Source: JBHJGU01 sp050331475
GTDB lineage: Bacteria; Pseudomonadota; Alphaproteobacteria; Caulobacterales; Maricaulaceae
Reading direction: 5' to 3'
Assembly (NCBI GenBank): GCA_050331475.1
Contig: JBHJGU010000128.1
Location: 1-48,492, forward strand
Length of the DNA: 48,492 nt
This document shows, in pieces, positions 24,407 to 32,148 of this stretch. Within the stretch, counting starts at the first letter, position 1. Every line of letters begins with the position of its first letter. The position numbers and the translations under genes are program-made. Below the pieces are notes generated by a model. It had not been told where the DNA came from. It ran no database searches and was given only the letters and a program-made list of their open reading frames with translations.

Positions 24407-25888
24407 TCACGCGGCCGGTCGTTCCCGGCCAGATTGGGGGGCTTGGGGCAGGGCGACGGCGAAGACTGTGCCTGTCCCCGGCGCGCTTTCGACGCTTAAA
24501 ACACCGCGGTGCCGGGCCACAATGTGTTTAACGATCGCCAGTCCCAGGCCCGTGCCGCCACGTTCGCGCGAGACGGTTTCGTCGACCCGATAAAACCGCT
24601 CGGCGAGGCGGGGCAGATGCCGGCCCGGCACACCGACCCCGTCATCCTTGACCTCAAGGCGCGCATAGGCGGGCGCGGGCTCGCCGCGCAGCGGCGCCAT
24701 GCAGAGCCGCTCGGCCTCCTCGCCAAGCCCGTCCGGGGGACGCGCGGCGGCGCGGGCGTCAAGACCGGCGTTGACCGTGAGCCGAACCCGGCCCTCGGGC
24801 TGGGAGTATTTGATCGCATTATCCAAAAGGTTTTGAATGACTTGGGCCAGTTGATCCCGTGACCCGGTGACGAGCATGGGCTGATCCGTCGGGCTTAAGA
24901 CTAAGCTAACGCCGGCTTTTCGCGCGACCGGCGACAGGGCGTCCACGCCGTCCGCGGCCAGCGCGGCGAGGTCGCAGACCTCGGTAGGACGCAAGTGCTC
25001 ATCCAACTCCACCCGCGAAAGCGAGAGCAGGTCGTCAATCAGCCGGCGCATGCGCGCCGCTTGCAGGTCCATAATGCTCAAGAAATGATCCCGCGCCTCG
25101 GGGTCGTCTTTCGCATGCCCGCGCAAGGTCTCGATAAAGCCAGACAGCGAGGCCAGTGGGGTGCGCAATTCGTGGCTCGCGTTCGCCATAAAGTCGGCGC
25201 GCGTCTGCGCCGCCCGCCGCGCATCGGTTTCGTCGATCAAAGCCACCATGACGTCGTCGTCGGGCGTGTCGACGCCTACGCTGACAGCATGGACGCGGAT
25301 ATGGCTTTCAACGGCGCCTGGTTGGATGTAATGGCCGGTCGCAGCGCCGCCGCCGGCCCGGGCCGCCTCCACCACGGCCGCTAAAACGGGTTGGCGTATG
25401 ACGGTGACTAAGAATGACCGACCCGGCTCCACCGCGAACGCCGCTTTGGCAGCTTGATTGGCGTAAACGACAACACCTTCGGCGTCGACGCGCAGAATGG
25501 GTTCGGGGGCCGCGTCCAACATGCGCGAAATGATTTGCGCTTCCCGGTCGGGCGTCGCGAAGGCGGCGACCCCCACGCCCATGCCCACGCTCGCGCCTAC
25601 GCCTGAGCCCGCGCCCACGGCGGGGGTGAGCCGACGCGGCCAAGAACTCGTTAAATAGTAAAGTGCGCTGAGAGAGGCGAGCACAGCGGCCGCGCCCAGG
25701 CTCGCCCAGCCCCCTGCGCCGCCCAGCAATGCGAGGCCGATGATCACGCAAACCCCGAGCACCGTCATGGTGAGCACATGACGGCGTAGGTCGCGCGCCT
25801 CGCGCATGCGGGCGAATTCGCTCCGACCGGAGTCCTCGGGGGGCGTCGGGGCGGTGTTCGCGCTTAGGCGTCTAGGCAAATCGCTCAT
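24407..25888 (-). CDS. phoR: Phosphate regulon sensor kinase PhoR
   Basis: A 493-residue PhoR. Two membrane helices (about 38-80), a Gly/Val-rich linker, a PAS domain (about 120-220) starting at MLDAAPEPILRVDAEGVVVYANQAA, then the H box ASHELRTPLASLSGF, N box QNLLDNAIKYS, G1 VKDDGVGVP and G2 RGGTGLGLAIVKHI. It phosphorylates PhoB under phosphate limitation. I place the start at ATG 25888: MSDLPRRLS reads well, and a Pho box lies in the DNA that the longer frame (from 25945) would translate. No ribosome site precedes it, and the promoter geometry suggests a leaderless mRNA. The linker is coded by eight imperfect hexamers. Confidence 0.94.
   Translation of the reverse strand: MSDLPRRLSANTAPTPPEDSGRSEFARMREARDLRRHVLTMTVLGVCVIIGLALLGGAGGWASLGAAAVLASLSALYYLTSSWPRRLTPAVGAGSGVGASVGMGVGVAAFATPDREAQIISRMLDAAPEPILRVDAEGVVVYANQAAKAAFAVEPGRSFLVTVIRQPVLAAVVEAARAGGGAATGHYIQPGAVESHIRVHAVSVGVDTPDDDVMVALIDETDARRAAQTRADFMANASHELRTPLASLSGFIETLRGHAKDDPEARDHFLSIMDLQAARMRRLIDDLLSLSRVELDEHLRPTEVCDLAALAADGVDALSPVARKAGVSLVLSPTDQPMLVTGSRDQLAQVIQNLLDNAIKYSQPEGRVRLTVNAGLDARAAARPPDGLGEEAERLCMAPLRGEPAPAYARLEVKDDGVGVPGRHLPRLAERFYRVDETVSRERGGTGLGLAIVKHIVARHRGVLSVESAPGTGTVFAVALPQAPQSGRERPAA
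25571..25618 (-). repeat. Eight imperfect GTGGGC-like hexamers in phoR
   Basis: On the minus strand the hexamers are GTGGGC, GCGGGC, TCAGGC, GTAGGC, GCGAGC, GTGGGC, ATGGGC and GTGGGG. They code the Val/Ala/Ser/Met-Gly linker between the membrane part and PAS domain of PhoR. Loss or gain of a unit would keep the frame. Confidence 0.75.
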
Positions 25889-25894
25889 TCGGCC

Positions 25895-25928
25895 ATTGTC
25901 GATCGTTGCTGTGACGCCGGTATGACGC
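25895..25928 (-). promoter_or_regulatory. Pho box and -10 before phoR
   Basis: Minus strand GCGTCAT-ACCG-GCGTCAC (25911-25928), seven-base repeats with a four-base gap; five and four of seven match CTGTCAT. Ten bases on lies GACAAT (25895-25900), a good -10. Six bases after that is the phoR ATG, so transcription probably begins at or next to the start codon. Confidence 0.65.
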
Positions 25929-25998
25929 GTCGGTTGGCCGCACATCTTGCGCCATCATGAAAATCAAGTAATCCATATTGTTTCTCAATAAATTTTCT

Positions 25999-26026
25999 TT
26001 GACTCTCAGCCATCAGGCCGTAGGGT
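25999..26026 (+). promoter_or_regulatory. Likely promoter of the RND efflux operon
   Basis: TTGACT (25999-26004), a 16-base spacer and TAGGGT (26021-26026) in an AT-rich region divergent from phoR. A GANTC site (GACTC, 26001-26005) overlaps the -35, and a second (GAGTC, 26057-26061) touches the ATG. Confidence 0.5.
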
Positions 26027-26061
26027 CGCGTTTTAAGGTTGGGACGAACGAGGACTGAGTC

Positions 26062-27531
26062 ATGGGCATTCGGCTGCGGGGTGTGGCGATGGGCGCGAGC
26101 GCGGCCGTTTGTGTAAGCGGTTGCGCGGGGTTTTTCGGCGATCATGGCTACCACGCCCAGTCCCCGGCCGCGCCCGCGCAATGGGTCGCGCAATCCGAGG
26201 ACGCCCCACCGGTTCCCGCTGATTGGATCGCGGAGTTCGACGATCCCGTCCTTGACGGATTAATCGGCGAGGCGTTGAGGAACAATTTTTACCTCCGCGC
26301 CGCGGCGGCCCGGATCGACGTCGCCGGCGCTTTAGCGCGCAATGCCCGGACGCCTTTGTTGCCGACTTTGACTCTGAACGCCAATTGGCAGAAAAACAAC
26401 CAAGTTTTCGAGCCAAATAACCCGTTATTGGGCGGAACAGAAGTCATCGAAGTTGACACCACAAACCTGAACTGGACTGGCAACGTGTCCTGGGAGGCGG
26501 ATTTGTGGGGCCGACTGCGCGACGCCGCCCGCGCCGCGGAACAGGATTTCATAGCGACGCACCAGGACTTTGAAGCCGCACGGCTGTCGCTCGCCGCGCA
26601 GGTCGCCCAGAGTTGGTACGCGGTCGTGGAGGGCCCACAGCAGGTCGAGTTGGGCGCGAGCGACGTCGCCACGCGCCAACGCAATGGCGATTTGATCGAG
26701 CGCCGGTATTCACGCGGTTTGAACGCCAGCTTGGACGTTCGCCTGGCGCGTAACGAACTCTCCACCACCATCAGCACGCTGGCGCAGTCGCGCCAAACCT
26801 TGGGCGAGGCGGTGCGCGCGCTGGAGATCTTGTTGGGCCGGTATCCAGCCGCGGAGATGGAGGTGGGCGTCACCTTGCCGGAATTGACCCGGCCGCCGTC
26901 GGCGGGGGCGCCCGCGGACGTGCTGGCGCGGCGTCCGGACTTGCGCGCGGCGGAGGCCCGGATCGAGGCTGCCGGCTTCCGCGTCAAAGAGGCGCGCAAA
27001 AACCTGCTGCCGCAATTGACCCTGACCGGCAATGTGGGGCCGGGCGGTAACTCGTTGGACGAATTGTTTGACGGTTCTCGGATCATGAGCACCTTGGCCG
27101 CCGGGCTCGCCCAGCCCGTGGTCGCCGGCGGCGCGATCAAGTCTCAGATTCGGCAAAACATCGCGGAGGCGCGTGAGGCGGTGTTTAATTACGCCAACCT
27201 GGCCTTGACCGCCTACCAGGAAGCCGAAGACGCGCTCGCCGCGGAACGGTTCCTGCTCGCCCAGCAAGACGCTTTGGAATACGCCCTCGAAGAAGCGGTC
27301 GCGGCGCAAGTGCTCGCGGAACGGCAATTTGAACGCGGGCTGGCCAATGTGTTCAACCTTTTGGACGCCCAGGACCGTAAGATCGCCGCCCAAAGCGCGC
27401 TGATCACCGTCGCCGGCACCCGGCTGAATAACCGAATTTCGCTTTACCTCGCCATAGGCGGGGGCTTCGTGACGCCCGCGACGCAAACGGCGGACGCGGA
27501 CGCCGAACCCGCCCAGGAGTCCCAGGCATGA
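26062..27531 (+). CDS. RND efflux outer-membrane lipoprotein channel (NodT/OprM family)
   Basis: A 489-residue outer-membrane factor. The N terminus is a lipoprotein signal with lipobox VSGC (Cys21). Two OEP repeats follow, with DPVLDGLIGEALRNNFYLRAAAARI, VSWEADLWGRLRDAARAAEQD, LNASLDVRLARNELST and the second repeat starting at RRPDLRAAEARIEAAGF. The trimer would form the exit duct through the outer membrane for the RND pump encoded next. Start ATG 26062 after GAGG. Its stop overlaps the next ATG (ATGA). The exported substrate cannot be inferred. Confidence 0.93.
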   Translation: MGIRLRGVAMGASAAVCVSGCAGFFGDHGYHAQSPAAPAQWVAQSEDAPPVPADWIAEFDDPVLDGLIGEALRNNFYLRAAAARIDVAGALARNARTPLLPTLTLNANWQKNNQVFEPNNPLLGGTEVIEVDTTNLNWTGNVSWEADLWGRLRDAARAAEQDFIATHQDFEAARLSLAAQVAQSWYAVVEGPQQVELGASDVATRQRNGDLIERRYSRGLNASLDVRLARNELSTTISTLAQSRQTLGEAVRALEILLGRYPAAEMEVGVTLPELTRPPSAGAPADVLARRPDLRAAEARIEAAGFRVKEARKNLLPQLTLTGNVGPGGNSLDELFDGSRIMSTLAAGLAQPVVAGGAIKSQIRQNIAEAREAVFNYANLALTAYQEAEDALAAERFLLAQQDALEYALEEAVAAQVLAERQFERGLANVFNLLDAQDRKIAAQSALITVAGTRLNNRISLYLAIGGGFVTPATQTADADAEPAQESQA

Positions 27532-28778
27532 TGCGTAAACTCATCCTCATCGCGTCGGTGTTCGGCATTCTCTTATTCGGCGTGCTCGGCGTCGGCGTTA
27601 TGAGCGCACTGCGTCCAGAGCCGGAGAAGTCCGAAGAGCCGCCCAAACCGCTCACGGTGTTTTATGAGCGCGCCGAGGCGCGCGACGTCGCGCTGACGAT
27701 TTTCGCCCAAGGCGAGGTTGCGCCAAAGCGCGAGATCAGCCTCGTCGCCCAAGTGCCCGGTCGCATTGTGAGCGTCAGCCCAAGCTTGGCGGACGGGGGC
27801 GTTTTCGAGCAGGGCGATGTGCTGGCCCGCATCGAGGAGGCGGATTTTCGGTTGGCGCTGATCCGCGCGGAGGCTGCGGTGGCCCAGGCCCAACAGGCCT
27901 TGGCGCGCGAACAGGCGGAGGCCGATCTCGCTCGCCGCGATGTCGCCGATTTGGGCATCACCGACGCCTCGCCTTTGGCGTTGCGCGAGCCCCAATTGGC
28001 CGAGGCGCGCGCCAATGTGGCGGCAGCCGAAGCCGACCTCGCCGAGGCCCGGCTCAATCTGAGCCGGACTATCATTCGGGCGCCGTTCAATGGACGGGTG
28101 CGCGAACAATTGGCCGATGAGGGGCAGTTCATGGCGTCCGCCGGCGCGATCGCCAATATCTTTTCGACCGATGTGGTGGAAGTGCGTTTGCCCCTGTCGG
28201 ATCTGGACCTCGCGCAGCTTGAATTGCCGCTGGCGTTCACCGCGACGCGGGACAATCCGGGGCCCTCGGTTCGGCTTAGCGCGGTTTTAGCCGGGCGGGA
28301 GCAGATTTGGACCGGGCGCTTGGCGCGCACTGACGCGGCGATCGATCCGCGCACACGGGTGCTGAACGCCATCGTCGAAGTCGACGATCCCTATGGCGCG
28401 GGCGTTTCCGACGCTGGCGCGCCGCTGGCGGTGGGCCTTTTTGTGTCTGCAGAGTTGAAAGGACGGTCAATTCCTAACGCCGTTGTCATCCCGCGAGCGG
28501 GTTTGCGCGGCAATGACCAGGTTTATGTTCTTGCCGAAGGCGACACCTTGGACATTCGCACCGTGACCGTGGCCCGCTCAGACCGCAATGAAGCGATCAT
28601 CACGGCTGGATTGGCCGATGGCGACCGCGTGGCGATTTCGCCGGTCCGCAGCGCCAGCCAAGGCATGAGCGTGACCGCGTTACGCGCTGGCGAGGATGTC
28701 CGACAAACCGGGCCGGACGACGGTTCTGATCCGACCCAGACTCAAACCGCGCAGAACACCGGCGGAGACCGAACATGA
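27528..28778 (+). CDS. RND efflux periplasmic adaptor (membrane fusion protein)
   Basis: A 416-residue HlyD/AcrA-type adaptor. One N-terminal helix (KLILIASVFGILLFGVLG), a lipoyl-like half (LVAQVPGRIVSVSPSLADGG, then the return strand TIIRAPFNGRVREQLAD), a helical hairpin rich in Ala/Gln/Arg between them (about residues 105-180), then beta-barrel and membrane-proximal domains with VIPRAGLRGNDQVYVL. It bridges the inner-membrane pump and outer-membrane channel. It overlaps both neighbours by four bases, so stoichiometry is probably set by translational coupling. Confidence 0.94.
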   Translation: MMRKLILIASVFGILLFGVLGVGVMSALRPEPEKSEEPPKPLTVFYERAEARDVALTIFAQGEVAPKREISLVAQVPGRIVSVSPSLADGGVFEQGDVLARIEEADFRLALIRAEAAVAQAQQALAREQAEADLARRDVADLGITDASPLALREPQLAEARANVAAAEADLAEARLNLSRTIIRAPFNGRVREQLADEGQFMASAGAIANIFSTDVVEVRLPLSDLDLAQLELPLAFTATRDNPGPSVRLSAVLAGREQIWTGRLARTDAAIDPRTRVLNAIVEVDDPYGAGVSDAGAPLAVGLFVSAELKGRSIPNAVVIPRAGLRGNDQVYVLAEGDTLDIRTVTVARSDRNEAIITAGLADGDRVAISPVRSASQGMSVTALRAGEDVRQTGPDDGSDPTQTQTAQNTGGDRT

Positions 28779-31700
28779 TTGAGACCAATTCGAGCCAGCA
28801 TCGTGGCCTAATCGGCTGGTGGGCCCGCAATGGGGTCGCGGCTAATCTTCTAATGGTCGGCTGCTTCATCGGTGGGTTGATGGCGTATTTCCAGCTCGAG
28901 CGGGAAACCTTTCCGGCCTTTCCTTGGAACGGCGCAAGCGTGTCGGTGAACTGGCCCGGCGCCAGCCCGCAGGACGTCGAAGAACAAGTCATCGTCCGGA
29001 TCGAAGAAGCTTTGGCGGATCTGGACGGCGTCGAGCGCATGACCTCCACGGCGTGGGAGGGGTCGGGTTCGGTGAATATCGAATCCCAGCGCGGCTACGA
29101 TATGAGCGTGCTGCTTGATGAAATCGGCATTCGCGTCGACAGCATCAATAATCTGCCGCAAGACGCGTTTCGGCCGCAGATCCGGCGCTGGCGCGCCAAT
29201 AACCAATTCATGGGCATCGCCGTGCATGGCAATGTCGACCTGCGCACGCTCAAGCGGGTGGCCGATCAGGTGCGTGACGAGGTTGCTCTTTTGCCTGGCG
29301 CGTCCCAGGCGGAGATCTGGGCGACGTTGGACGAAGAGGTGTCCATCGAAGTCTCCGAAGACGCGCTGCGCCGGTATGGTTTGACGTTCTTGGACGTGGC
29401 GGAGGCGGTGCGCAACACCTCGACTAACCTCGCCGCCGGCTCGGTGCGCACTCAAGTCGGGGAAGTGGCGATCCAAGCGCGGAACCTTGCGGATACGCAA
29501 ACGGATTTCGAAAACATCGTCGTTCGTCAAGAAGAAGGCGGCGCCGCGATCCGTGTGCGCGATGTGGCGACGGTAAAGGACGGCTTTGAAGACGCCAATC
29601 TACGGTCAAACTTTAACGGCGAGCCGATGGCGATCGTCGCCTTGTTGGCGACCGAAAAGATGAATGTCGTCGAAACCTCGGAAGCGGTGAAAACCTATAT
29701 TCAGGAAAACTCCGGTCGACTGCCTGGCGGAGTGAACTTGACCATGTGGTGGGACGACTCCGTGTTCTACGCCCAACGCATGGAGACGATTTCCAAGAGC
29801 GCGCTTTTGGGACTCGCCATGGTGCTCGTCGTGTTGATCTTGTTCTTGCGACCGACTGTAGCCCTGTGGGTGACGATTGGGATCGCCACGGCGTTCGCCG
29901 GTGGTCTTGCGGTGCTGCCTTACATCGGCGTCTCGCTTAATATGTTGTCGCTGTTCGCCTTTTTGTTGGTCATTGGTATTGTTGTGGATGACGCCATCAT
30001 TGTGGGCGAAAATATCCACAATGAAGTGGAAAGCGGCCGGCGCAAAGGCTTGGACGCCTCAATCATCGGCACGCAATTGGTGGCCAAACCGGTCGTCTTC
30101 GCCGTGGTCACCACCATGATGGCATTCGCGCCGTGGATGCTTTTGTCGGGGCCGGAGGTGCAGTTCACCAAGCAGATTGCCTTGGTGATCGTGGCCGCGC
30201 TGGCCTTCTCGTTGATCGAGTCCCTGCTGATATTACCGGCGCACTTGGCGCACATGAAGCCGCAAAACCTCAAGGCCCGCGGCGCGAACGGGGCCTTTCT
30301 AAGGTTCCAGCGCAAGTTTGCGGACAGCCTCGTGAGGTTTGCGCGCACGGTCTACAAACCGATTGTCGAGGCGTGCGTTCGTCTGCGCTATGTGACCGTG
30401 GCGTTCTTCGTCACCCTGTTCGTTTTGGCGATTGGGGTGATGCAAAACGGCTATGTGGCGTTCAACTTCATGCCTGAGGTCGAGAACGAGTTCGTCCAGG
30501 TCAACATCACATTCCCCCAAGGCACCCCGTTTGAGCGGGTCTCCCAAGTGCAGCGCCAGCTAGAGCGCGCTCAAGTCGAGCTGCGCGAAGAGTATCGCGA
30601 GCGCTTCCCAGGCGCGGGCGAAATGGTGGAGACCACCAACGCTATCGCCTCGGAGGGCCAGATCGAGGCCTGGATGGGTCTCGCGCCGCCGGAGCGTCGC
30701 CCCGGTCGACTGCCGACCAAAGAGGTGGCGGATCGGTTGCGCGAGCTGTTAGGGCCAATCCCGGACGCGGAAGATATCCGCCTGACCTCGACTTTGAACA
30801 ACCAGGAGCCTGGCATTCAATTCGCCATAAGCGCGTCGGACTTCGGCGTGCTCCGGGAAGCCGCGGACGCGCTCAAGGCGCAGCTGGCGGAGTATTCCGA
30901 CGTCTATGACATCGTCGACAACCTCACGAGCTCCGCGGACGAAGCGCGCATCGCGTTGAAGCCGGGAGCGGAGAGCTTGGGTCTGACCCTTGCGGACGTG
31001 TCGCGGCAGGTGCGCCAAGCGTTTTTTGGCGAAGAAGTGCAAAGACTGCCGCGGGAAGGCGAAGACGTCCGCGTCATGGTCCGCTATCCGGTTGAGGCGC
31101 GTCGGTCTTTGGACACGCTGCAAAGTTTTCGCGTGCGCACCCCGGATGGTCGAGAGATCCCGCTGGCGGCGGTCGCCGACGTCACTTTTGAGCCGGGCGT
31201 GAACCGGATTAACCGCCGCGAACGGTTGCGCGCGGTGCAGGTGTCCGCGGAAGTGTTCGGCGATGGGCGTGGGCAAATCATGGAGGATTTGGAGGCGAAC
31301 TTTTTCCCCGAATTCGACCGGCAATTCCCGGAAGTCACCCGCGGCGCCATTGGCGAGGCCGAAGGACAGCAAGAGTTTCTCCAAGAGGTCACCACCCTGC
31401 AGATCATCATGTTCGGCATGATGTATGCGCTGTTGGCGATCGCTTTCCGGTCCTATTGGCAGCCAATATTGGTGATGACGGCGATCCCGTTTGCGTTGGT
31501 GGGCGCGGTGATTGGGCATTTGATCTTCGGGGTGCCCTTAGCGCTCTTCAGTTTTTTCGGCATTGGGGCGGCCGCCGGCGTCGTGGTGAACGACAATTTG
31601 GTGCTCATCGATTTCGTCAATCGATTGCGGCGCGAGGGTTTGGGCGCGTTCCAGGCGTTGGTGGAGGCGGGGGTCGCCCGATTCCGGCCGATCCTGCTCA

Positions 31701-31990
31701 CGTCTGTGACCACTTTCATCGGCATCTTGCCAATGATTTTCGAGCCGTCCACCCAAGCGCAGTTTCTTAAGCCGATGGTGATCAGCCTGGGCTTTGCGGT
31801 GATCTTCGCGCTGTTCCTGACATTGCTCTTCGTGCCGGCGCTTTACGCAGTCGGCGCCGATGTGTCGCGGTTTTTCCGCGGGCTATGGACCGGTGACAAG
31901 CAACCTCCGGTGGGATCGTCGATCGAGACTGGGGTTGTGGTGACGCCTGAAGGCGTCGAGACGGCCCATGGGCGCGCCCCGGCGGAGTGA
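28775..31990 (+). CDS. RND-family efflux permease
   Basis: A 1071-residue RND transporter. Twelve helices with two large periplasmic loops, seen as a repeat: first half N terminus WWARNGVAANLLMVGCF, helix 4 LVIGIVVDDAIIVGENI (the two Asp residues of the proton path), second half FFGIGAAAGVVVNDNLVLIDFVN. Full-length and intact. It belongs to the broad AcrB/MMPL group that is often predicted to export drugs, lipids or other hydrophobic compounds. It is the last gene of a three-gene operon and is followed by a strong terminator. Confidence 0.94.
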   Translation: MIETNSSQHRGLIGWWARNGVAANLLMVGCFIGGLMAYFQLERETFPAFPWNGASVSVNWPGASPQDVEEQVIVRIEEALADLDGVERMTSTAWEGSGSVNIESQRGYDMSVLLDEIGIRVDSINNLPQDAFRPQIRRWRANNQFMGIAVHGNVDLRTLKRVADQVRDEVALLPGASQAEIWATLDEEVSIEVSEDALRRYGLTFLDVAEAVRNTSTNLAAGSVRTQVGEVAIQARNLADTQTDFENIVVRQEEGGAAIRVRDVATVKDGFEDANLRSNFNGEPMAIVALLATEKMNVVETSEAVKTYIQENSGRLPGGVNLTMWWDDSVFYAQRMETISKSALLGLAMVLVVLILFLRPTVALWVTIGIATAFAGGLAVLPYIGVSLNMLSLFAFLLVIGIVVDDAIIVGENIHNEVESGRRKGLDASIIGTQLVAKPVVFAVVTTMMAFAPWMLLSGPEVQFTKQIALVIVAALAFSLIESLLILPAHLAHMKPQNLKARGANGAFLRFQRKFADSLVRFARTVYKPIVEACVRLRYVTVAFFVTLFVLAIGVMQNGYVAFNFMPEVENEFVQVNITFPQGTPFERVSQVQRQLERAQVELREEYRERFPGAGEMVETTNAIASEGQIEAWMGLAPPERRPGRLPTKEVADRLRELLGPIPDAEDIRLTSTLNNQEPGIQFAISASDFGVLREAADALKAQLAEYSDVYDIVDNLTSSADEARIALKPGAESLGLTLADVSRQVRQAFFGEEVQRLPREGEDVRVMVRYPVEARRSLDTLQSFRVRTPDGREIPLAAVADVTFEPGVNRINRRERLRAVQVSAEVFGDGRGQIMEDLEANFFPEFDRQFPEVTRGAIGEAEGQQEFLQEVTTLQIIMFGMMYALLAIAFRSYWQPILVMTAIPFALVGAVIGHLIFGVPLALFSFFGIGAAAGVVVNDNLVLIDFVNRLRREGLGAFQALVEAGVARFRPILLTSVTTFIGILPMIFEPSTQAQFLKPMVISLGFAVIFALFLTLLFVPALYAVGADVSRFFRGLWTGDKQPPVGSSIETGVVVTPEGVETAHGRAPAE

Positions 31991-32041
31991 TTGGCCCGGC
32001 GCTTATCAGCTTTGGCTAAGCATCACGGTCAAACCTTAGAA

Positions 32042-32069
32042 AGCTCGCGCTTAGGTGCGGGCTTTTTTT
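32042..32069 (+). terminator. Rho-independent terminator of the RND operon
   Basis: Stem AGCTCGC (32042-32048) pairs with GCGGGCT (32057-32063), one G-U pair, eight-base loop, then seven Ts (32063-32069). It lies about 50 bases after the permease stop. Confidence 0.88.
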
Positions 32070-32091
32070 CGGGTCCGACGCCGATCCAGAT

Positions 32092-32118
32092 AAAAAAAGG
32101 GCGGCCCGAAGGCCGCCC
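32092..32118 (-). terminator. Rho-independent terminator of the TonB receptor gene
   Basis: Minus strand stem GGGCGGCC-TTCG-GGCCGCCC, eight perfect pairs with a UUCG tetraloop, followed by seven Ts (32092-32098). It lies about 30 bases after the receptor stop, back to back with the terminator of the converging efflux operon. Confidence 0.95.
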
Positions 32119-32148
32119 CCTGATCGCCATATCAAGCTGAGTTGGCGA

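Noticed and set aside
18860..25888. pstS within the phosphate cluster
   Set aside because: No phosphate-binding protein gene is present between phoR and phoB; it must be elsewhere, as in other alphaproteobacteria.
25889..25945. Longer start of phoR
   Set aside because: The extra 19 residues lie over a Pho box and -10; the shorter start fits better.
26289..27140. Long antisense frame in the outer-membrane factor gene
   Set aside because: Shadow frame; the opposite strand has a complete lipoprotein channel with lipobox and OEP repeats.
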